Part shown: positions 1 through 7,119 of the stretch, in pieces | Numbering within the stretch: position 1 is the first letter of the stretch | Layout: each line of letters begins with the position of its first letter | NCBI GenBank assembly: GCA_007119345.1 | Contig: SKPV01000078.1 | Span: forward strand, 1-8,702 | Reading direction: 5' to 3' | Length of the DNA stretch: 8,702 nt | Source of the DNA: Halovivax sp. | Lineage (GTDB): Archaea > Halobacteriota > Halobacteria > Halobacteriales > Natrialbaceae | The notes under the pieces: model-generated | Database searches by the model: none | What the model was told of the DNA's origin: nothing | Seen by the model: the letters and a program-made list of their open reading frames with translations, nothing else | Made by a program: the position numbers and the translations under genes

Positions 1-2
1 CC

Positions 3-923
3 GACGGCGGCGTGACCGTCTACGCCGGCAGCCACTCCCACGGCCAGGGTCACGAGACCACCTACGCCCAGATCGTCGCCGACGAACTCGAGGTTCCCTC
101 CGACGAGATCGACGTCGTCGAGGGCGACACCGACGCGATCCCGCGAGGGATCGGTACCTTCGGCAGCCGGAGCACCATCGCGGCGGGCAACGCCGTCCGC
201 GAGGGCGCCCGCGAGGTTCTCGAGAAGGCCCGCCGGATCGCGGCCCACCGCCTCGAGGCCGACGTCGACGAGATCGCCTACGCCGACGGCGAGTTCGCCG
301 TCGAACGCGAGCGGTTGTCTGCGGACGGGGGAACGGAGGACGGGGCCGGCGAGGAGCCCGTCTCGTTCGCCGAGGTGGCGGGGGCCGCCTACGGCCGGGG
401 CTTGCCGGACGGCCTCGACCCCGGGCTCGAGTCGACGTGCTTCTACGAGCCCGAGGGATCCGCCTACACCTTCGGCACCCACGTCGCCGCGGTGGCGGTC
501 GATCCCGACACCGGGGACGTCGAGGTCGAGCGCTACGTCGCCGTCGACGACTGCGGGCCGCGGATCAATCCCACGATCGTCGAGGGGCAGGTCCACGGCG
601 GCGTCGCCCAGGGGATCGGTCAGGTGCGCTACGAGCACGCGGTCTACGACGAGGGGAGCGGACGACTCCTGACGGACTCGATGCTCGAGTACGGCGTCCC
701 GCGAGCCGAACACGTGCCGCGGATGGAGACCGCCGCGACGGAGACGCCGAGTCCCCGAAATCCCATGGGCGTGAAGGGGATCGGCGAGGCGGGGACGATC
801 GCCGCCCCGCCCGTCGTCGTCAACGCCGTCTGCGACGCGCTCGCGCCGCTGGGCGTCGCGCACGTCGACATGCCGCTGACCGAAGAGCGGGTCTGGCGGG
901 CGATCCACGGCGACCCGACGTGA
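3..923 (+). CDS. Molybdopterin-binding large subunit, xanthine dehydrogenase/CoxL family (5'-truncated by window edge)
   Basis: This is the C-terminal part of a molybdenum hydroxylase large subunit; the reading frame is open to the left edge, so the true start lies outside. The family oxidises purines, aldehydes, CO or related small molecules at a Mo-cytosine-dinucleotide centre, with separate FAD and 2Fe-2S subunits, normally in the cytoplasm. Seen here: the cofactor-binding GQGHE motif at 42-56, then GDT and GTFGSRS segments, then the terminal GVKGIGEAG motif whose Glu codon is at 786-788. In this family the Glu of that motif is the catalytic base. The segment DDCGPRINP followed by EGQVHGGVAQGIGQ is also typical of CoxL-like members. 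The substrate-specific active-site loop (AYxCSFR in true CO dehydrogenases) would lie upstream, so the substrate cannot be decided and calling it CoxL would be too strong. It ends with TGA, 40 bp from the convergent DUF2062 gene. No truncation or frameshift is visible within the window. Confidence 0.93.
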   Translation, partial: DGGVTVYAGSHSHGQGHETTYAQIVADELEVPSDEIDVVEGDTDAIPRGIGTFGSRSTIAAGNAVREGAREVLEKARRIAAHRLEADVDEIAYADGEFAVERERLSADGGTEDGAGEEPVSFAEVAGAAYGRGLPDGLDPGLESTCFYEPEGSAYTFGTHVAAVAVDPDTGDVEVERYVAVDDCGPRINPTIVEGQVHGGVAQGIGQVRYEHAVYDEGSGRLLTDSMLEYGVPRAEHVPRMETAATETPSPRNPMGVKGIGEAGTIAAPPVVVNAVCDALAPLGVAHVDMPLTEERVWRAIHGDPT

Positions 924-963
924 CGGCGGGGAACCGCGTCGAGCCGGCGACGGCGCCCGCGGC

Positions 964-1467
964 TCACTCCGTCAGCACGTCGTCGACGAAGTCGTCGACC
1001 GCCTCCTCGAGGGCCTCGCCGACCTCGCCCTTCTCCAGGCGGATCGCGATCCGATAGGCGACGACGTAGCCGACCGCGGTGGCGATCGCGGCGAGGATGA
1101 GGTTCCCCAGGAGGAGCCTGACCACGATGTCCGGACCGGCCGTCACCGAGACCTCCGAGCGCGAGACGCCCTCGACGGGGCCCAGGAGCGCCACGCCGAG
1201 CGTGAAACTCGACGCGTAGACGCCCCACTTCACGACCGGGTTGAAGACGACCACCGAGGCGAACAGGGCGATCTTGCTGACCCGTTCCGTGACGGCGACG
1301 ATCCCGAAAAACAACAGGAGGCCGGTTCCGAGGGTCGGCAGCATCGTGATGAACGTGCCGAGCGCGAAGCTCCCCGCGACCTCCCGCGGCGTGTGCTTCT
1401 CGAGCAGCGCCTGCCTGATCTCCGCGCGGAGTCGCGCCGAGAGCGCCCGGCACCTGGCCCGAACCAT
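964..1467 (-). CDS. DUF2062 family integral membrane protein
   Basis: A 167-residue protein of the DUF2062 family, whose biochemical role is not established; in some organisms the domain is fused to or lies beside glycosyltransferases. A basic, Arg-rich cytoplasmic N-terminus (residues 1-29) is followed by a hydrophobic core. Family-like features include SFALGTFITMLPTLGTG (residues 33-49), the conserved NPVVKWGVY segment (76-84) and a following SFTLG. About four membrane segments are likely: roughly 32-58, 65-79, 82-97 and 113-141. The last is followed by an acidic amphipathic tail (145-167) ending DDVLTE. The ATG at 1467 is chosen because it gives a complete family-length protein; no Shine-Dalgarno sequence or clear TATA box is seen upstream. 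The gene is convergent with the oxidoreductase gene and divergent from the giant protease, so it is probably a single-gene unit. Function is unassigned. Confidence 0.88.
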   Translation of the reverse strand: MVRARCRALSARLRAEIRQALLEKHTPREVAGSFALGTFITMLPTLGTGLLLFFGIVAVTERVSKIALFASVVVFNPVVKWGVYASSFTLGVALLGPVEGVSRSEVSVTAGPDIVVRLLLGNLILAAIATAVGYVVAYRIAIRLEKGEVGEALEEAVDDFVDDVLTE

Positions 1468-1470
1468 TCT

Positions 1471-1484
1471 GCGGATGGATCCGC
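1471..1484. repeat. 14-bp inverted repeat abutting the DUF2062 start codon
   Basis: The arms gcggat and atccgc are perfect complements separated by only two bases. The element sits 3 nt upstream of the leftward ATG at 1467. It could be a protein-binding dyad or lie in a short leader; it could also be chance in GC-rich DNA. There is no direct evidence of function. Confidence 0.35.
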
Positions 1485-1504
1485 CCGGGAGGCCATCAAC
1501 TCTC

Positions 1505-1523
1505 CGGTCGGACGCGCCGACCG
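1505..1523. repeat. Inverted repeat cggtcgg / ccgaccg, 5-nt spacer
   Basis: Perfect 7-bp arms lie at 1505-1511 and 1517-1523. It is located 38 bp upstream of the DUF2062 start, where an archaeal promoter or operator would be expected. The same heptamer recurs as a second dyad at 1546-1573 and singly at 1732-1738, which suggests a repeated binding motif. This is inferred from position and recurrence only. Confidence 0.4.
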
Positions 1524-1545
1524 TCAGCGATCCGACCCTTCTCGC

Positions 1546-1573
1546 ACCGACCGATCACGATTCGACGGTCGGT
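1546..1573. repeat. Inverted repeat accgaccg / cggtcggt, 12-nt spacer
   Basis: Perfect 8-bp arms lie at 1546-1553 and 1566-1573. They contain the same heptamer as the dyad at 1505-1523. Centre-to-centre distance between the two dyads is about 45 bp. It may be a paired operator or a weak stem-loop. Function is unknown. Confidence 0.4.
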
Positions 1574-1621
1574 CCTCGCTGCCGTGGACTCGGCTTGCCG
1601 TTGGTTCCCCGACGGTCTGAG

Positions 1622-1744
1622 GCCTCGGTCGCCGGCGTACCCACCGTCGGACGTCTCGGTCACCGGCGTACCCACCGTCGGACGCCTCGGCCATCGGAAT
1701 CCGACCCCCGGACGCCTCGGTCACCGGAGTACCGACCGCCGGAC
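1622..1744. repeat. Imperfect 31-bp tandem repeat, four units
   Basis: The units are 1622-1652, 1653-1683, 1684-1713 (30 bp) and 1714-1744. Each begins g-y-ctcgg and ends ccggac or gtcggac. Units 1 and 2 share 29 of 31 positions, unit 4 shares 27 of 31 with unit 2, and unit 3 is the most diverged. A further degenerate unit may lie at about 1588-1620. There are no unique spacers, so it is not a CRISPR array. The period is not a multiple of three, so it is probably noncoding. Its core resembles the 27-bp repeat on the far side of the protease gene (7112-7165). Confidence 0.85.
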
Positions 1745-1849
1745 GGTGCGGGTGTGGGGCGCGATCCGGTGGGTCGCCGCGCGAACGATCGGTCGAGAAC
1801 CGCCACGAATCGCTCTCTTTCGACTTTCTGGAGTGTGGTCCCCGGTTCG

Positions 1850-1876
1850 ATTTCTTCGGAAATGGACGGTTAACCG
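1850..1876. promoter_or_regulatory. Two small dyads just upstream of the protease promoter
   Basis: Positions 1850-1863 form atttc-ttcg-gaaat, a perfect 5-bp stem around a TTCG loop. Positions 1867-1876 form the perfect 10-bp palindrome cggttaaccg. Both lie immediately upstream of the candidate TATA box at 1893, where archaeal activators or repressors often bind. They are candidate operator sites by position only. Confidence 0.4.
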
Positions 1877-1892
1877 CCAACGATATTCAGGA

Positions 1893-1900
1893 TTTATTAG
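1893..1900 (+). promoter_or_regulatory. Candidate TATA box for the giant protease gene
   Basis: The sequence tttattag lies in the most AT-rich stretch of the window (about 1881-1905), against a strongly GC-rich background. With usual archaeal spacing (TATA centre about 27 nt before the start site), transcription would begin near 1923. That gives a leader of roughly 20-25 nt before the ATG at 1946. No Shine-Dalgarno sequence is visible in that leader. Confidence 0.55.
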
Positions 1901-1921
1901 TAATCGTGGGGGGCAGCGGCC

Positions 1922-1936
1922 ACGGCGCAACGCCGT
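1922..1936 (+). promoter_or_regulatory. Hairpin in predicted 5' leader of the giant protease
   Basis: acggcg-caa-cgccgt is a perfect 6-bp stem with a 3-nt loop, ending 9 nt before the ATG. If the transcript starts near 1922 it would be a 5'-end hairpin affecting stability or translation. It could instead be a DNA dyad overlapping the start site. Confidence 0.4.
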
Positions 1937-1945
1937 TAGCACCCT

Positions 1946-4900
1946 ATGAGAGACGACCCACGTTACGGCGATCGCGACGGGCCGCTGGCCCTGTCGCGGC
2001 GGACTGTACTGCACGGAACGGCGCTCGCGGGCGCGCTCGGACTGTTTTCTTCGTCGGGCCTCGCGGACGGCGGCGGGGACGTCGAGGAGGTGGTCGTCCG
2101 CGCCGAGGACGTCGAGGTGCCGTTCTTCGCGGCAGACGCGGACGCCGTCGAGGAACTTCGGGCGAAGGCGGCCGAGGCCCAGGAACCGATCGTCGACTAC
2201 GTCGCGGAGACCGACGGGCTCGAGGTGACGAACCGATTTTGGCTCGCGAACGCGCTCCTGCTCGAAGTCGACGGGGCCGAGGTCGACCTCGACGCGCTTC
2301 GCTCGCTCGACGGCGTCTCCGAAGTCCACGCGAACCACGCGTTCGAGCTCCCCGGGCCGGCCGCCGGCTCGACCCGCGACGGGGCGGACGGAGCCACGTA
2401 CGGCTTGAACCAGATCAACGCACCCGACGCGTGGGGAGCCTTCGGAACGCGCGGCGAGGGCGCGCGGATCGCCGTCCTCGACACCGGCGTCGATCCGGAC
2501 CACCCGGACCTCGAGATCGACCCCGACGACTTCGCCGAGTTCGACGGCGACGGCGAGGAAGTCGACGCCGATCCCCACGACACCGGCATGCACGGCACCC
2601 ACGTGAGCGGGACGGTCGTCGGCGCCGAGGAGCCCGCCGGCGACGTCCCGTCCTACGGCGTCGCGCCGGAGGCGACGCTCATGCACGGGCTGGTCCTCCC
2701 GGGCGGCGGCGGCACCTTCGCCCAGATCATCGGCGGGATGGAGTGGGCCGTCGAGAACGACGCCGACGCGATCAACATGAGCCTCGGCGCGGGCGGCTAC
2801 CACGGCGAGATGATCGAGCCGATCCGCAACGCCGAGGCGGCCGGCACCCTCGTGATCGCGGCGTCGGGCAACGACGGCGCGGGCACCTCCGGCTCGCCCG
2901 GTAACGTCCACGATTCGCTGGCCGTCGGCGCCAGCGACGAGAACGAGGCGATCGCCGACTTCTCGAGCGGCGAGACGATCGATACCGAAACGGCGTGGGG
3001 CGTCCTCGCGCCGTCGGAGTGGCCTGACGAGTACGTCGTCCCCGACGTTTCGGCACCGGGCGTGGACGTGCTGAGCGCGATTCCTGTCGACTACGCCGAC
3101 GACGAGTACGACGCGGTCTCGGGCACGTCGATGGCGTCGCCGCACGTCGCCGGCCTCCTCGCCCTGATGCAGTCGGCCGCCGAAGACGCGTTCGACCCCT
3201 CGCAGGCGAAAGCCGCGCTGACGACGACGGGCTGGAAACCCGCCGACGAGTCGGACGGACAGGACACCCGCTACGGGCACGGCATCGTCGACGCCCTCCA
3301 CGCGACGAGTCGCGTGGCCGCCGAGAGCGGCGTCGAGGGGACCGTCGCCGACGGCGACGGCGACCCGATCGCGGGCGCGACGGTCGAGCTCGACGGCTTC
3401 CCGACCGAGACCGACGCCGACGGCGCCTACACCCTCCGGGCGCTCGCGGGCACCTACGAGGTCACGGCGGACGCCTTCGGCTACGCTCCGGTGACCGCCA
3501 CAGTCGACGTTTCGGACGACCAGTTCACCGGCCACGACCTCACGCTCGACGACGCCCTCGCCGCCCGCCTCATCGCGGATCAGCCGGCGGGGCTCGAAGC
3601 CGGGGAGTCGTTCGAGGTGGAGCTCGGCGTCGCGAACGCCGACGCTCTCACGGTCTCCATCGAGGGCGACTACGAGGGGGGAGCGGCGCTCGCGATCGAC
3701 GGCGACGAGGAAGCCCGCTTCGACGAAGCGTACGACTTCGACGGCGTCGAGACGGGGACCGTCACGGTGTCCGTCTCGACGGACGAGAAGGGGCTCGGCG
3801 ATCTCGAACTCCGCCACGCGTTCGAGGGCCTCGGCGAGACCGTCGAGGTGACCACCGGACCGACGTCGGTGTTCGATCAGCCCGTTCCGATCGGCGTCGT
3901 CGACGTCGAGGGCGGGGGCTTCACCGCCGACGTCGTGGCGATGCTGGACGAGGAGATGCACCCGCGATACCAGTTCGAGGCGCTGACGCCGGCGGACGCG
4001 CTGGACGCGGTTCCGGACCGCGAGCACGAGGCCTACGTCGTCCAGAACCTCGGCGTCGACGAGGACGTGATCGAAGACTTCGCCGCGGAGACGGCCGACC
4101 CGGCGATCGGCGTGGTCTACCTCGACCAGTTCGAGGCCGACAGCAACGCGGTCTCCCAGCTGTCCGAGGCGACGGGCGACCCCCGCCACACCGTCGACGC
4201 CTACTTCCAGGGGATCGTCCCGCCCGTCGAGTACCGGATCGGTCAGGACCACCCGATCATCGAGGGCGTCGCGGACGTAGACGAGGCCGTTCCGATCACC
4301 GAACCGCCGGGGATCGCCGACCCATTCGTCGGCGTCTTCGGCGGCTTCCACACCTACTTCGAGGAGTACGCCGGTGCGGTCGCCGGCGCGACGATCGCGG
4401 AGACGGAGGCCAGCTTCCAGACGACCGGCGGCGGGCTCGGCGTCGACGATCTGAGCCGCACCGTGCTCGCCTCCTCGCTCGGTCTAGGCTTCTTCGTCGG
4501 CCGAAACGACGTCACCGCGAGCGGCCGCGAGATCCTCGGGAACGCCGTCTCGCACGCGGCGAGTGCGCCGGCGATTCGCGTCGCCGAGATGCCGCCCGAG
4601 CGGATCGCGCCGGGCGAGACCGCGACGATCGTCGTCGACGCCGACGACCTCCTCGAGGTCGAGATCGGCGTCTCCGGCCTCGAGTTCCTGGCGGCGGACG
4701 ACCTGACGCTCCGGGTCGACGGCGAGGAGGCGGCCTTCGACGAGCCGATCGCGTTCGACGAGCCCCGCGACGGCGAACTCGAGATCGCGGTCGAGACGCC
4801 GGACGCGATCGGGCGGTTCGCCCCCGACGGTCGGTTCGTTACCCTCGGCGACCGCGACGAGGATGTCGAGACGGCCGTGACGTTCCGGCCGACGCGCGTC

Positions 4901-7090
4901 TACGAGTCGCCGATCCGCGTGCCTGAGCAGATCGACGACCTCCAGGGCGCCGTGGACTTCGTGGCACCGGGCGACGAGGTCGTCCTCGCCGACGGCACCT
5001 ACGAGGTCGACGAACCCGACCGCGGCTTCCAGGCCGGCCTCTACGTCGGGACGGAGGGAATCACCCTCCGGGCGGCAGACGGCGCGACGCCGGAGATCGT
5101 CCACGCCCGAGACCTTCCCGCGCCGAACGTCGTCAACGTGGACGCCGACGACGTGACGATCGAGGGGATCCACGCCAACGTCGTCGACGGCGCGGTCGAC
5201 GAGAAGAACGCGATCGCCAACGGGGTCCGCGTCGACGATCTGACGACCGGCGTGACCGTCAGGGACGTCACGGCGAGCGGCACGAGCGGGGTGTTCCTCG
5301 ACGCGAACGTCTCGGACGTCGCGGTCGAGGGCGGGACGATGCTCGACACGTCGATCGGCGTCGGAACCGACCTCACGGGCGGACCCGTCGAGAACGTCAG
5401 GGTGACGGGCGTGACGATCGGGGAGCCGAGCGAACTCATCGGCTGGGGCGGCGTCTACCTCAACAACGCCGACGGCGTCACCGTCACCGACTGCGAGATC
5501 GCCTACGGCGAGAACTACGACGGCGGGGTCGTCGCCTGGGGCGCCTTCACCACCACCGAGGAGAGTCGCATCGAGAACAACGCGATCGTCGGCGTCGGTA
5601 CCGACGAACCGCTTCTCGACGACTGGGAGAACGGCATCTTCGTCGACGATCTGGACGTCGAGATCCGTGACAACGAGATCGAGGACGTCCACGTGGGGAT
5701 CCGCGTCGGCGACTTCGGCTTCGGCGACGGCGACGTCGTCGTCGAGGGGAACGCCATCTCGAACGCGGACACCGGCTACCGACAGACCGGCGACTACGCG
5801 ACGCTGGAGCTGAACGACGTCGCGGCCGAGACCGGCCTCGACTTCGACGGCGGCTTCTTCGGGCTCGACGCGGACGCCGTGCTGGCCCGGTACAACGACC
5901 TCTCCGGGACCGATCTCCCGTTCCAGGGCGATCCGGGCGACGGGTTCGGAGCGCCCGAGGGCCCCTTCGACTGTCGCGAGAACTACCTCGGCGACCGCGA
6001 CTACGACGAGACCATCGCGGACGGGGACGTCGAGTACGATCCCTTCCTGACGGTCCCGCCCGCCGAGCTCGACGCCTCGGCGGACGCCGCTGGGGCCGAC
6101 GTCGCCGCTCCGACGGAGATCGGCACGGACCTCTACCTCCAGGCCGGCGAGACGTACGGCCTCGGGATCCCCGGACCGTCCGACCTGACGATCTGGGACG
6201 TCCTAGGCGTCGACGGCGGCCACGAGGCGTTCGCCGGCGAGGTCCACGCCTGGAACGAGGGAACCGAGTCCTGGCAGCCGGTGACCGGTCGCGGGAAGCT
6301 CTCCGATCAGAATACGCTGACCGGCTTCAAGGTGATCCCGGCGGAGGACCGCCGCGCGGTGATGCACTTCCAGTACCGGGAGGACGCCGAAGACGCCCCG
6401 CCGGGTCGTCGAGACAGCGACCTCGGCGTCACGGAGGTCGAGGAGGGCACGAACATCGTCTGCGCGCCCTCGTTCCTGGGCGACGAAGACTTCGAGGGCA
6501 CCGCCGAGATCGAATCCATCGAGCCCGGCGATCTCCACGCCCCCGGCTCCCAGCTGGGCGAGCGGCTGATCGAGGACGAGGCGGAGAAGGTGAAAAAGCC
6601 GTTCAACGCCTACTACGTCGAGTGTACCGAGCCCGGCACGATCGTCTGCAACCTCGACGCGTACGATCCGACGACGGCCGAGCTCTGCGAGGCCCTCGGC
6701 GTCGACCCGGTGATCCACGACAGTCCGGGCGCCGGGGCGAGCGCCTCCGAACTCGACGTCGACGCGGCGGACGTCGTCGACGCCGCCGAGGACGACGAGA
6801 CGGCCCGCGACGCGGTCGTCTCGCTGGTCGTCAAGCGGATCGCGAGCGAGATCGGCCCCGAGGCCGGGGACGACCCGGAAACGATCGTCGACGCGATCGA
6901 GGGCGTCGCCGGCCGGACGGCGGACGAAGCGCCCGCGAGCGACGAGGAACTCGTCGAGAACGCGGTCGGCGAGGCGGTGGGTGCGGCCGTTCGATCGCTC
7001 TTCGGCGCCGAGCACCTCTCCGACGGGAACGAGTCGGACGTCGAGTACGACGCGGCGGCCACGTTCGAAGCCGCTGAGGCCGACGACTAG
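1946..7090 (+). CDS. Giant multidomain Tat-secreted subtilisin-family (S8) serine protease, 1714 aa
   Basis: An extracellular or cell-surface endopeptidase. The Tat signal has S17-R-R-T-V-L22, then a hydrophobic stretch to about A40, with no lipobox Cys. An I9-like propeptide spans about 48-138. The S8 domain spans about 152-458 with an intact triad: D179 in VLDTGVD, H216 in HGTHVSG, S395 in GTSMASPHVAG, and oxyanion N309 in ASGNDG. Then follow a carboxypeptidase-regulatory-like beta domain (462-537), beta module A (541-649), an amidotransferase-like Rossmann domain with no Cys nucleophile (646-873), beta module B (878-992) homologous to A, a parallel beta-helix (999-1372) with NosD-like rungs such as SRIENNAIVG, a surface-protein-like domain (1392-1590) and an acidic helical tail. 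All six cysteines lie at or after residue 1183. No transmembrane segment or PGF-CTERM signal is seen at the end. The ATG at 1946 is favoured because it puts the Tat motif at the expected place. Substrate is unknown. The S8 call is firm; names of the later domains are inference from motif pattern. Confidence 0.95.
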   Translation: MRDDPRYGDRDGPLALSRRTVLHGTALAGALGLFSSSGLADGGGDVEEVVVRAEDVEVPFFAADADAVEELRAKAAEAQEPIVDYVAETDGLEVTNRFWLANALLLEVDGAEVDLDALRSLDGVSEVHANHAFELPGPAAGSTRDGADGATYGLNQINAPDAWGAFGTRGEGARIAVLDTGVDPDHPDLEIDPDDFAEFDGDGEEVDADPHDTGMHGTHVSGTVVGAEEPAGDVPSYGVAPEATLMHGLVLPGGGGTFAQIIGGMEWAVENDADAINMSLGAGGYHGEMIEPIRNAEAAGTLVIAASGNDGAGTSGSPGNVHDSLAVGASDENEAIADFSSGETIDTETAWGVLAPSEWPDEYVVPDVSAPGVDVLSAIPVDYADDEYDAVSGTSMASPHVAGLLALMQSAAEDAFDPSQAKAALTTTGWKPADESDGQDTRYGHGIVDALHATSRVAAESGVEGTVADGDGDPIAGATVELDGFPTETDADGAYTLRALAGTYEVTADAFGYAPVTATVDVSDDQFTGHDLTLDDALAARLIADQPAGLEAGESFEVELGVANADALTVSIEGDYEGGAALAIDGDEEARFDEAYDFDGVETGTVTVSVSTDEKGLGDLELRHAFEGLGETVEVTTGPTSVFDQPVPIGVVDVEGGGFTADVVAMLDEEMHPRYQFEALTPADALDAVPDREHEAYVVQNLGVDEDVIEDFAAETADPAIGVVYLDQFEADSNAVSQLSEATGDPRHTVDAYFQGIVPPVEYRIGQDHPIIEGVADVDEAVPITEPPGIADPFVGVFGGFHTYFEEYAGAVAGATIAETEASFQTTGGGLGVDDLSRTVLASSLGLGFFVGRNDVTASGREILGNAVSHAASAPAIRVAEMPPERIAPGETATIVVDADDLLEVEIGVSGLEFLAADDLTLRVDGEEAAFDEPIAFDEPRDGELEIAVETPDAIGRFAPDGRFVTLGDRDEDVETAVTFRPTRVYESPIRVPEQIDDLQGAVDFVAPGDEVVLADGTYEVDEPDRGFQAGLYVGTEGITLRAADGATPEIVHARDLPAPNVVNVDADDVTIEGIHANVVDGAVDEKNAIANGVRVDDLTTGVTVRDVTASGTSGVFLDANVSDVAVEGGTMLDTSIGVGTDLTGGPVENVRVTGVTIGEPSELIGWGGVYLNNADGVTVTDCEIAYGENYDGGVVAWGAFTTTEESRIENNAIVGVGTDEPLLDDWENGIFVDDLDVEIRDNEIEDVHVGIRVGDFGFGDGDVVVEGNAISNADTGYRQTGDYATLELNDVAAETGLDFDGGFFGLDADAVLARYNDLSGTDLPFQGDPGDGFGAPEGPFDCRENYLGDRDYDETIADGDVEYDPFLTVPPAELDASADAAGADVAAPTEIGTDLYLQAGETYGLGIPGPSDLTIWDVLGVDGGHEAFAGEVHAWNEGTESWQPVTGRGKLSDQNTLTGFKVIPAEDRRAVMHFQYREDAEDAPPGRRDSDLGVTEVEEGTNIVCAPSFLGDEDFEGTAEIESIEPGDLHAPGSQLGERLIEDEAEKVKKPFNAYYVECTEPGTIVCNLDAYDPTTAELCEALGVDPVIHDSPGAGASASELDVDAADVVDAAEDDETARDAVVSLVVKRIASEIGPEAGDDPETIVDAIEGVAGRTADEAPASDEELVENAVGEAVGAAVRSLFGAEHLSDGNESDVEYDAAATFEAAEADD

Positions 7091-7100
7091 TCCCCCGGTC

Positions 7101-7119
7101 GCGGGCCGTTTTCGGCCGC
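7101..7119 (+). terminator. Hairpin with TTTT loop after the giant protease stop codon
   Basis: ggccg at 7104-7108 pairs with cggcc at 7113-7117 around a TTTT loop. Two more pairs (7101-7102 with 7118-7119) are possible if G7103 is bulged. It begins 10 nt after the stop codon. There is no T tract following, so it is not a textbook terminator; it could be a 3'-end processing or stability element. Its right arm lies inside the first 27-bp repeat. Confidence 0.3.

Larger units (their letters stand above)
1468..1945. other. 478-bp intergenic region between divergent genes
   Basis: No gene is supported here. It should contain the promoters of the DUF2062 gene (leftward) and the giant protease (rightward). 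From left to right it holds a palindrome next to the DUF2062 start, a cluster of CGGTCGG-type inverted repeats (1505-1573), the 31-bp tandem repeats (1622-1744), about 100 bp with no recognised feature (1745-1849), and an AT-rich promoter region with small dyads (1850-1936). The open frames through this stretch are Arg/Pro-rich, not acidic, and the 31-nt repeat period shifts the frame at each unit, which argues against coding. Confidence 0.75.

Noticed and set aside
644..1453. 269-codon minus frame overlapping the oxidoreductase and DUF2062 genes
   Set aside because: Arg/Gly-rich shadow in the wrong frame; the DUF2062 frame at 964-1467 has coherent membrane segments and family motifs.
1622..1744. 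Possible CRISPR array
   Set aside because: The repeats are directly adjacent without unique spacers, are degenerate, and no cas genes are visible.
1584..1949. 121-codon plus frame through the 31-bp repeats, overlapping the protease start
   Set aside because: Arg/Pro-rich and basic, unlike the acidic proteins around it; the repeat period of 31 shifts frame in every unit; no upstream signal fits.
1721..4351. 876-codon open frame on the minus strand
   Set aside because: It is antisense to the giant protease, which has clear S8 motifs. Long antisense frames are expected where GC-rich third positions avoid stop codons. No recognisable domain appears in it.
4484..5692. 402-codon open frame on the minus strand
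   Set aside because: Mirror of the amidotransferase-like and beta-helix part of the protease, with low-complexity Val/Asp/Arg composition. Treated as a shadow.
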